Assembly: GCA_009911175.1 (NCBI GenBank) | Contig: QXWX01000158.1 | Span: 1 to 10,148, forward strand | From: Lachnospiraceae bacterium | Lineage (GTDB): Bacteria > Bacillota_A > Clostridia > Lachnospirales > Lachnospiraceae | Reading direction: 5' to 3' | Length of the DNA: 10,148 nucleotides | Shown: positions 1 to 4,852 of the stretch, one piece after another | Position numbering within the stretch: position 1 is the stretch's first letter | Layout of the letters: each line of letters begins with the position of its first letter | Notes under the pieces: model-generated | Database searches by the model: none | What the model was told of the DNA's origin: nothing | Seen by the model: the letters and a program-made list of their open reading frames with translations, nothing else | Program-made: the position numbers and the translations under genes

Positions 1-128
1 GCCCTTTGAAGGGCGGCGACGAGTCAAGGGCGTAGTGGCTTGAACGAAGTGAAAGCCAGCGTCTTTAGGCGCTGGCCGGTAACAAAGGCTTATAGCCGCA
101 GAGCAAACCACCCGTTTGACGGGTGGTT
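1..128 (+). mobile_element. Right end of an IS200/IS605-type (tnpB) element
   Basis: These bases carry no long open frame but a chain of hairpins: TGGCTT/AAGCCA, CCAGCG/CGCTGG, GGCT/AGCC, and finally a perfect 9-bp stem AACCACCCG/CGGGTGGTT with a 5-nt loop at 106-128. A subterminal hairpin directly before the insertion junction is how IS200/IS605 elements end, and in tnpB-type members this region also makes the omega RNA. A short open frame ends with TAG at 31-33 and may be the TnpB tail, but I cannot confirm it. Right after the hairpin the sequence turns into the AT-rich coding sequence of a DUF262/DUF1524 gene, so the element interrupts or replaced that gene's 5' part. The element body, including any transposase, lies outside the window. 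Identification rests on structure and on similarity to ends I remember from clostridial genomes, not on a search. Confidence 0.55.
34..128 (+). ncRNA. Possible 3' part of a TnpB omega RNA
   Basis: If the element is tnpB-type, the hairpin-rich stretch between the putative tnpB stop (31-33) and the element end would be the scaffold of the omega RNA. Its guide would then be read from the flank beginning near 129, that is, from the DUF262/DUF1524 gene remnant. The stems described for the element end are visible. The RNA itself, its boundaries and its expression are inferred from the family. Confidence 0.35.
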
Positions 129-130
129 AT

Positions 131-1537
131 GATTATATTATGACAGAAGATGATAATGGCGATTTAGTTAGGATTTTACAAAGTAAAACACATTATCCTT
201 TTTTCTCATACTATATTCAGGATATAAAAAAAGAGATAAAGGAGGAAGCAAATTCAGAAGAAGAAATATGTATACAGGAAACTTTCGAGTATTTATATCA
301 AAGGACATCTGATAATAGTTTGAGGAGTAGTTTATATAAGTTACATGGAAAAAACCATGTAGATAATATTACTTATGAGGATATTTTAAAAGCGCTTAGA
401 GATCAAGTACTTAAAAGTCTTGTTGTTATAATTTCAACGGGGGAACGAAAAGACGCAAATTCGATCTTTGAGATATTAAATGCAAAGGGGAAGCGGTTGG
501 CGAGCGTTGACTTAATTAAGAATCAGATATTTTCAGTAGCAATAACTACGGAACCGGCAGATTTTGCCGATGTTACTTGGAATAAAATAAAGGATATTTT
601 GTATAGCGGAAACGAAACAGTTGGAATGGCTACATTTTTTAGGCATTATTGGGTTTCAAAGTATTCGCAAAGTTCAGAAAAAAAGTTATATGATAAATTT
701 ATGAATGAAATTAAACCTGCCAATGATGAAACATATAAAGAGTTTCTCAAAAGTATGGAAAAGAACGCACAATATTACATGCAAATAGTCAATTCTTCCA
801 GAAGAGATTATCAAAACAAAAAGCAATACTTTTGGTTAGTTCAAAGTCTTGATTATTTATCAGATAAATTTAATATTGTACAGATTAGGATTATATTAAT
901 GGCTGTATTTGAGATTAGAGATCGCGGACTTATTTCAATGAATAAATTTAAAAACCTGATTCAGTATTTAGAAGGATTTCATTTTATTTATAATGCCGTA
1001 CTTTCAAGAAGAGCTAATGTGGTAGATTCTCCTTACGCAAGTTCTGCTCGAAAATTAAGAAAATGTCAGACGAAAGAACAGGTCGATAGATGTATAGAAG
1101 AATTAAAGGATAAATTAGATAAACAATATCCATCATATAATGATTTTAAAAATAAATTTATTCACCTTAAGTATTCAAAACAAGATACACCAGATAATAT
1201 GAAAGTCAAATACATTATTAATAAGATGTATTGTCATTTTACGAATGGAAAAGAAGAAATTTTTCCAGATAATGGTAGCATTGAACATATACTTCCTGAA
1301 AGTTCTGGAGAAAGAGCATTAAACATCGGAAATTTAATTTTGTTAGAAATTAAATTGAATAATAATGCAGGTCAAGCCGCTTACGCAGATAAGAGACAAA
1401 AGTATTATTTGGAATCTAATTATGATTGGGTTAAGAATTTTATTGATAAACATACATCTTGGACAGAGGAGGATGTTCTTGTAAGAGCAGAAAATATGGC
1501 AGATATATATTATCATAAAATTCTTGAAAGGAATTAG
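131..1537 (+). pseudogene. GmrSD-like DUF262/DUF1524 protein, N-terminally truncated
   Basis: The open frame encodes about 468 residues of a DUF262/DUF1524 protein, the family that includes the type IV restriction enzyme GmrSD and related antiphage proteins. Visible family marks are FEILNAKGKRLASVDLIKN (residues 118-136 counted from a TTG at 116), which matches the FE-LN--G--L---DLIKN block in the middle of such proteins, and IEHILPES (389-396), the HxxP-containing nuclease motif of DUF1524, followed by IGNLILLEIKLNNN. Missing is the front part of DUF262, with the YQR motif and the DGQQR motif needed for nucleotide use. Family members usually have about 550-700 residues. The only start codon at the far left, TTG at 116, lies inside the IS hairpin and has no ribosome site, and the first ATG is at 140. 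I infer a decapitated gene, probably non-functional unless the DUF1524 part acts alone. The stop is 30 nt before the first tRNA-Asn remnant. Confidence 0.8.
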
Positions 1538-1567
1538 AAAGAGGTTAAAAGGTGCGTTTAAAATTGA

Positions 1568-1640
1568 GTATGCGAACGCGCTCGTTGGTAGGCGGCTGCT
1601 ATTAATTGTGGTAATGTTGGTTTAAGTCTAACTCAAGGAG
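1568..1640 (+). repeat. Decayed tRNA-Asn 3' remnant, copy 1 (putative att site)
   Basis: The segment aligns with the two better copies downstream: it shares GTxTGCGAACGC, then CGTTGGTAG, the TGTTGGTT of the T arm, CTAACTC and a final GGAG. Differences from copy 2 are largely transitions plus a small gap in the D-loop/anticodon region. The anticodon arm is destroyed, so it cannot be a functional tRNA. Similarity to copy 2 appears to continue downstream (a GTTTGC then T-rich stretch near 1665-1685), where copy 2 has its terminator. It begins 30 nt after the DUF262/DUF1524 stop codon. I read it as the oldest of three attachment-site duplicates. A chance resemblance is unlikely given the collinear matches, but the alignment was done by eye. 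Confidence 0.65.
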
Positions 1641-1739
1641 TTAAGGAGAGCTAGAAGACATCAATGTTTGCAGATTTTTACGTTATAGAGAGTGAGAAAC
1701 AGTAATTAAAATAGGCATAATACTGTGAATCAGAATAGA

Positions 1740-1764
1740 GATAGAGAGAATAGATAGAGAGAAT
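1740..1764 (+). repeat. Two tandem 12-bp direct repeats upstream of brnT
   Basis: GATAGAGAGAAT occurs at 1740-1751 and again at 1753-1764, separated by one base. It sits in the leader of the brnT/brnA pair, so it could be an operator for an antitoxin, but the stretch is purine-rich and simple and may mean nothing. The rest of 1641-1836 shows no gene and no convincing promoter. Confidence 0.4.
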
Positions 1765-1836
1765 TTAGAGGCCATGATAATATATTTGTAAAGAAAATAA
1801 AATATTGCTTTGATTGAGTTTATAAGTGAGGTGAGA

Positions 1837-2252
1837 GTGATTAATCGAGAGGAATCAAGAACTGTTACATTTACACTGGGAGATATGATATTTGAGTATG
1901 ATGAACGAAAGAATGAGTATAATATTGAGCATCATGGTATATCTTTTAAACAGGCTGCCCGAGTGTTTTTTGATTATGATCGAATTGAACTGTATGATGA
2001 AGAGAATAGTGAAGTTGAAGATCGTTATGATACAATAGGGGATTTATCGGGGGATATGCGAATATTTCTTCAGGAGAAACTGTAATCGGAAATATAGGTT
2101 CATTTATGGGAGAAATAAATGATATTATATTTGTTGTTTATACAGAGAGAGTGCAAATTGATGGGGATGAAGAAAAAACAGATGTTACAAGATTAATATC
2201 TGCCAGATTTGCAACAAATTTTGAAAGGGGGCTGTATTATGGTAAATACTAA
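1837..2252 (+). pseudogene. brnT: BrnT-family toxin gene, frameshifted
   Basis: BrnT is a small RelE-fold ribonuclease toxin paired with BrnA. The first frame reads FEYDERKNEYNIEHHGISF (from the ATG at 1885) and then AARVFFDYDRIELYDEENSE and EDRYDTIGDLSGDM, which follows the BrnT pattern FEWDxxKNxxNxxKHGxSFexAxxVFxD...ExRy. It stops at 2085. The family's C-terminal part continues in another frame, about 2067-2252: IGNIGSF, IIFVVYTER, TRLISARFATNFERGLYYGKY minus its last residues, matching the VVYTER and RIISAR motifs of BrnT. Changing frame near 2065 (one base lost, or two gained, in the TTT/CTT stretch) joins the halves into one protein of normal length. The start is uncertain: GTG 1837 has GAGG five bases upstream, while ATG 1885 gives the usual BrnT N-terminus. 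The 3' end overlaps the antitoxin start by 14 nt. As it stands the toxin would lack its C-terminal half, so I call it inactive unless translation is recoded. Confidence 0.8.
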
Positions 2253-2433
2253 TGGAATGACGAAAGAAATGATGGAATCTCTTGCTTTTTCGGAGGATGA
2301 AAAGGCTGCTCTTGCGGAGGCAAGAAAGAGACCAGTTGTTTTTGATGAAGATTGTCCAGAGACAACCCCAGAGAGGGCTCTAAAATTCAGACGTGTTAAT
2401 CCGCCGAGAAGCCGCGTAGAAAAAGGGGCATAA
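2239..2433 (+). CDS. BrnA-like antitoxin, short form
   Basis: The gene encodes 64 residues starting MVNTNGMTKEMMESLAFSED, with an acidic centre (VVFDEDCPETTPE) and a basic end (FRRVNPPRSRVEKGA). The DEDxPExTPE block followed by an R-rich stretch resembles the linker of BrnA antitoxins. The ribbon-helix-helix DNA-binding part that normally follows in BrnA is absent. ATG 2239 is chosen because AAGGGGG lies 7 nt upstream, and it overlaps the brnT remnant by 14 nt, which suggests translational coupling. An in-frame ATG at 2209 has no ribosome site. The stop is only 13 nt before the shared flank of tRNA-Asn remnant 2. Either this is a natural short antitoxin class or its 3' end was lost at the recombination site. 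It appears intact while its toxin is frameshifted. Confidence 0.65.
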   Translation: MVNTNGMTKEMMESLAFSEDEKAALAEARKRPVVFDEDCPETTPERALKFRRVNPPRSRVEKGA

Positions 2434-2446
2434 AAATTCATATTTC

Positions 2447-2525
2447 TTCGGTGTGCGAACGCATCCGTTGGTAGAGCACTCGGCTGTTAACCGAGGGGTT
2501 GTTGGTTCGAACCCAACTCGGGGAG
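2447..2525 (+). repeat. tRNA-Asn 3' remnant, copy 2 (putative att site)
   Basis: From TGGTAG at 2469 to 2525 the sequence is the D-loop, anticodon arm (CTCGGCTGTTAACCGAG, anticodon GTT), T arm (GTTGGTTCGAACCCAAC) and acceptor 3' strand TCGGGGA of a tRNA-Asn. The 5' part is wrong: nothing upstream pairs with TCGGGGA, where TCCCCGA would be expected, and the D stem lacks GCTC. So it is a fragment, not a tRNA gene. It matches copy 3 at 56 of 57 bases, and both are preceded by the same 12 bases TTCGGTGTGCGA. Such 3'-end duplicates are what tyrosine recombinases leave when elements integrate into a tRNA gene. A frame through it can be translated, but that is an artefact of tRNA sequence. Confidence 0.85.
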
Positions 2526-2531
2526 TTTAAG

Positions 2532-2568
2532 AAAAGTCCGTATACGTCAGCGTTTGCGGGCTTTTGTT
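2532..2568 (+). terminator. Rho-independent terminator after tRNA-Asn remnant 2
   Basis: AAAAGTCCG (2532-2540) pairs with CGGGCTTTT (2557-2565) through nine base pairs, one of them G-T. Further pairing inside (ACG/CGT around TCAG) lengthens the stem, and the 3' arm ends in a T-run. It sits 7 nt after the acceptor end, as a tRNA terminator would, so the duplicated block probably includes the tRNA's own terminator. It would also end transcripts of the brnT/brnA unit. Confidence 0.75.
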
Positions 2569-2599
2569 ATACTCAAGATAGAAGAGAAGGATTCGAGAA

Positions 2600-2619
2600 A
2601 GCAATGTACTGTTAACCGA
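2600..2619 (+). repeat. Possible fourth, very short tRNA-Asn fragment
   Basis: Sixteen of 20 bases match the tRNA-Asn stretch from the end of the D arm to the anticodon stem, including an exact CTGTTAACCGA over the anticodon loop. The T arm and acceptor do not follow. It could be the trace of another attachment core or chance. Between here and the terminator at 2827 (about 200 nt) I see no gene and no other structure. Confidence 0.3.
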
Positions 2620-2826
2620 AAAAGATAATACTCAATGGCTCAATGAAAGAGTTACATTTATTGAAACATATCATTAGGCGTTTAGTAGTGGCTTTTTGCG
2701 CAATATAGGAAAATAGTAGTTTAGGATTATGCTTGCTTAGGAATGACAAAAAGGAAAATTAAAAGAAGGAAAAATTATCTACGGGATATATGGAAGCAAA
2801 AGTAAAGGTTCGGCTTTTCATGTAAT

Positions 2827-2864
2827 GAAACCTTGTATTGAGTTTATGCAGGGTTTCTTTTTTT
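2827..2864 (+). terminator. Rho-independent terminator upstream of the kinase unit
   Basis: GAAACCTTG (2827-2835) pairs with CAGGGTTTC (2849-2857), nine pairs with one T-G, around a 13-nt loop, followed directly by seven T. No gene precedes it within this unit, so the gene it served has been lost or lay further left. It would insulate the kinase promoter from upstream transcription. Confidence 0.8.
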
Positions 2865-2875
2865 GTATTAATCAA

Positions 2876-2904
2876 TTGAAGATAGTCGGAGAATAGATTA
2901 TAAT
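2876..2904 (+). promoter_or_regulatory. Sigma-A promoter for the 94-aa gene and kinase
   Basis: TTGAAG at 2876-2881 and a perfect TATAAT at 2899-2904 are separated by exactly 17 bases. It lies between the terminator ending at 2864 and the first start codon at 2955, leaving a leader of about 45 nt. No clear operator dyad is seen around it. Confidence 0.75.
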
Positions 2905-2954
2905 ATATGAATAATCAAATAAGTGAAAGCAATAAAAATTAAGAGGGTGATGAA

Positions 2955-3239
2955 TTGGCTTCGCGAATAGCTGAATACGATGAGAAAAGCGGCTTGCCTT
3001 TTGATCGTGGATATTTAGAGTGTGGCTTGCCATGTTTTTTACAGGAATCTATAGAGCAGATGAAAAAGGCATGGAAGAAACTAGACGCAGGGGAAGAGTA
3101 TCTGCAATGGGACTGTGATTTCTGTAATCTGCAAAGCGATATCAACACAACAGAAGTAAATGGAATGATAAGCAGTGAACAGGCGTGGTATTTGCGGGAA
3201 AAATATCTGCGTATAGAAAAACATGAATTTATTGAATGA
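2955..3239 (+). CDS. Conserved small partner of a HipA-like kinase, function unknown
   Basis: The product has 94 residues, is acidic, and shows no signal peptide or membrane segment. It contains CGLPCFLQESIEQMKKAW near the N-terminus, a cysteine pair (CDFC) in the middle, and ISSEQAWYLREKYLRI near the end. I recall similar short proteins directly upstream of HipA/CtkA-like kinases in Lachnospiraceae, but I know no assigned function. It has no recognisable helix-turn-helix, so it is not an ordinary HipB, and it does not look like HipS, the small N-terminal-subdomain protein of HipBST systems. The TTG start at 2955 is chosen because AGAGGG lies about 7 nt upstream. The ATG at 2951 gives only six codons in another frame. 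It shares a promoter with the kinase gene 31 nt downstream. An antitoxin or substrate role is inferred from position only. Confidence 0.75.
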   Translation: MASRIAEYDEKSGLPFDRGYLECGLPCFLQESIEQMKKAWKKLDAGEEYLQWDCDFCNLQSDINTTEVNGMISSEQAWYLREKYLRIEKHEFIE

Positions 3240-3270
3240 TAGTTAAAAGAAAGGAATATGATGTTCGGAT

Positions 3271-4179
3271 ATGATAGACTTTACAGAATTACCCAAAAGA
3301 AAAAAATCATATGCGGGGGCAAATGGAAGCAAAATATCGGTTGTATATAACGGGGAACAGTATATGCTTAAATTTCCGTCGCATCCGGTGAAAAATCAAG
3401 ATATGAGTTATAGCAACAGTTGTATTTCGGAGTATTTGGGATGTAAGATATTTGAAAAAGCAGGGGTTCCTGTGCAGGAAACGATTCTTGGAACATATAA
3501 GACAAAAAAGGGTGTGGAAAAAATTGTTGTTGCATGTAAAGATTTTACTTCTGTTGGGATTGAACTACAGGATTTTGCGTCTTTAAAAAATCAGATTATT
3601 GATTCAGAGCGAAATGGATATGGCACAGAGCTTGCGGACATTCTTTCTGTATTTGATGAACAGACTGCAATGGAGCCGGAGAAAATAAGAGAACGATTTT
3701 GGGATATGTTTATTGTGGATGCTTTTATTGGTAACTGGGACAGACATAATGGTAATTGGGGTTTTTTGTATCATGTACAATCGGATGAATTAACACTGGC
3801 GCCAGTTTTTGATTGTGGGAGTTGCTTGTATCCACAAGCAGATGAAAGAATGATTATGAAGATTCTTGCAGATAAACAGGAAATTAATCATCGCATTTTT
3901 AATATCCCGTTATCGGCTATTCAGAACAATGGAAAGAAAATTAATTACTACGAATTTATTTCTGCGTTAGACAATGAGGAGTGTAATAGAGCATTGTTAC
4001 GGATTTTATCGCGGATAGATATGAAGGAGATTTTTAATGTAATTGAAAAAACGCCATTTATCAGTGATTTGCAAAAAGAGTTTTATAGAACAATGTTGAT
4101 GGCAAGGAAGGAACGTATCTTGGATTATTCTATAAAAAGAATGTCTAAACAAGTAAGCAAATATGAGATGGAACGATAG
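3271..4179 (+). CDS. HipA/CtkA-like serine/threonine protein kinase
   Basis: The 302-residue protein has the HipA-C kinase fold marks: a glycine-containing ATP loop (ANGSKISVVYNGEQY, residues 17-31), the ATP-binding lysine in MLKFPS (K34), a likely partner glutamate in SEYLG (E54), the catalytic loop GNWDRHNGN (D157, N162) and the metal-binding motif APVFDCG (D181). HipA-family kinases phosphorylate proteins such as glutamyl-tRNA synthetase and cause growth arrest. The target here is unknown. It is shorter than HipA (about 440 residues) and lacks the N-terminal HipA subdomain, like HipT and CtkA. Homologues I recall begin near MxDFTxLPKR, which fits the ATG at 3271, yet the best ribosome site (AAGGAA, 3251-3256) sits in front of an out-of-frame ATGATG at 3258. 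All catalytic residues are present, so it is probably active. It forms a two-gene unit with the preceding 94-residue gene and ends 14 nt before the shared flank of tRNA remnant 3. Confidence 0.85.
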   Translation: MIDFTELPKRKKSYAGANGSKISVVYNGEQYMLKFPSHPVKNQDMSYSNSCISEYLGCKIFEKAGVPVQETILGTYKTKKGVEKIVVACKDFTSVGIELQDFASLKNQIIDSERNGYGTELADILSVFDEQTAMEPEKIRERFWDMFIVDAFIGNWDRHNGNWGFLYHVQSDELTLAPVFDCGSCLYPQADERMIMKILADKQEINHRIFNIPLSAIQNNGKKINYYEFISALDNEECNRALLRILSRIDMKEIFNVIEKTPFISDLQKEFYRTMLMARKERILDYSIKRMSKQVSKYEMER

Positions 4180-4193
4180 TATTAGTTTTAATT

Positions 4194-4271
4194 TTCGGTG
4201 TGCGATTGTGTCGATGGTAGAGCACTCGGCTGTTAACCGAGGGGTTGTTGGTTCGAGCCCAACTCGGGGAG
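4194..4271 (+). repeat. tRNA-Asn 3' remnant, copy 3 (putative att site)
   Basis: The 57 bases from 4215 to 4271 cover the D-loop, anticodon arm (GTT), T arm and acceptor 3' strand of tRNA-Asn, differing from copy 2 at one position (G for A in the T loop region). The preceding 12 bases TTCGGTGTGCGA are also shared. The 10 or so bases between flank and D-loop differ, and no TCCCCGA or GCTC is present for the acceptor and D stems, so this is a fragment. Downstream sequence differs from copy 2 and lacks a good terminator. With copy 2 it bounds a 1.75-kb unit carrying the kinase pair. Confidence 0.85.
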
Positions 4272-4322
4272 CTTGGGAAGGCTCGCAAATCTTGGTGTCT
4301 GCTTTCTTTCTTTGTATAAATG

Positions 4323-4405
4323 TCAAGCCTCGGAAGGGGCACAATGGATCGTATGATGGCTGCAAAAGCAGGCATGAGATCCATTGTGCCCCTTCCGAGG
4401 CTTGA
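4323..4405. repeat. Perfect 28-bp inverted repeat with structured loop
   Basis: The arm at 4323-4350 (starting TCAAGCCTCGGAAGGGG) and the arm at 4378-4405 are exact reverse complements over 28 bases. The 27-nt loop contains a second small hairpin (ATG-G-CTGC, AAAA, GCAG-G-CAT). No T-run follows, so it is not a typical terminator, and no flanking target duplication is obvious. It could be a tiny MITE, the fused ends of a lost element, or a stable structured RNA. It starts 51 nt after tRNA-Asn remnant 3. I do not recognise the repeat. Confidence 0.9.
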
Positions 4406-4747
4406 TTTGTAGGATGGAACCAGAGAGGAGTATTCCCCAACCAGAGAATAGACGGCGCTTCCCTTCTTGATATGCTGCTACATGCAAACAGATCTGCGGT
4501 TCCTTGGATTCGTTTGGTATGCAGCGATGGATGGGAGGGATTCTGTGTCAGGAGAAAAAGGCGTATTTATGCGCCTTATTTTGTTGCGGCCGTATTATCA
4601 TGTCTCGTATTAGAATGTCAGGTGGTGTTAGTATAGAAGATAGAGACAGTGGGATGAGCTTAAGGGGGAGACATGTCACCAACCAGTGTTTATGCAGATT
4701 TTTGAAAAAAATCCAAAAAAAGTGCCCCAGGCTATCCGTTTGGAGAG
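4406..4747. other. Gene-poor spacer
   Basis: A frame of 89 codons (4504-4773) exists, but it crosses the hairpin terminator at 4555-4582, has no ribosome site and no recognisable domain, so I do not call it a gene. Apart from that terminator and an 8-bp palindrome GACATGTC near 4671-4678, I see nothing of note. Base composition rises in GC from left to right here, marking the change from the AT-rich accessory block to the regulator gene. Confidence 0.6.
4555..4582 (+). terminator. Hairpin terminator
   Basis: AAGGCG (4558-4563) pairs with CGCCTT (4572-4577), extended inward by T-G and A-T. An A-run before the stem (4555-4559) faces ATTTT after it (4578-4582), so it could work in both directions. 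No gene adjoins it on the left within 380 nt. Confidence 0.7.
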
Positions 4748-4776
4748 TGGACGAAACGGGAGGAGTGGCGTAAAAT
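4748..4776 (+). promoter_or_regulatory. Weak candidate promoter for the LuxR-type regulator gene
   Basis: TGGACG (4748-4753) and TAAAAT (4771-4776) are 17 bases apart. The -10 is good but the -35 is poor. Position, some 75 nt before the start codon, is sensible, and the dyad at 4782-4804 would lie around the transcription start. Confidence 0.3.
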
Positions 4777-4781
4777 AAAGC

Positions 4782-4804
4782 GTAACTGTAATTTTTACAG
4801 GTAC
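4782..4804. promoter_or_regulatory. 23-bp dyad, operator candidate
   Basis: GTAxCTGTAA and TTACAGxTAC are inverted repeats around a central TTT, with a single mismatched pair. It lies between the candidate -10 box and the ribosome site of the LuxR-type gene. As RNA it would be a weak AT-rich hairpin, so a protein-binding site, perhaps for autoregulation, is the better reading. Confidence 0.45.
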
Positions 4805-4852
4805 AGAAATGGAAAGGTGTGCCAGTCTCGGACTTTTAAAGGGGGAGGTCAT

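Noticed and set aside
1..128. 3' end of a group II intron, pairing with the intron start at the right edge
   Set aside because: No domain V-like hairpin (AGC...GUUC type with GAAA-like loop) is visible, and the terminal 9-bp hairpin followed directly by the junction fits an IS200/IS605 end better.
116..142. TTG at 116 as the true start of the DUF262/DUF1524 protein
   Set aside because: It lies in the loop of the IS terminal hairpin, has no ribosome site, and would precede a protein that plainly lacks its normal N-terminal third.
2447..2525. Functional tRNA-Asn gene
   Set aside because: The anticodon and T arms are perfect, but the acceptor 5' strand and D stem are missing. Nothing upstream pairs with TCGGGGA. 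The same holds for 4194-4271.
1568..4271. CRISPR-like array from the repeated blocks
   Set aside because: The repeats are tRNA-derived, only three, 0.9-1.8 kb apart with genes between, with no regular spacers and no cas genes.
4163..4405. 80-codon plus-strand frame across tRNA remnant 3 and the inverted repeat
   Set aside because: Its translation (VEHSAVNRGVVGSSPTRGA) is the familiar false peptide from reading through tRNA-Asn sequence, and it then runs through the hairpin. The minus-strand frames at 4006-4440 and 4145-4384 are the mirror artefact.
4504..4773. 89-codon frame as a gene
   Set aside because: It reads through the terminator hairpin at 4555-4582, has no ribosome site and shows no recognisable domain.
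4817..4852. GTG at 4817 as start of the LuxR-type regulator
   Set aside because: The strong GGGGGAGG lies downstream of it and directly in front of TTG 4853, which also gives a sensible N-terminus.
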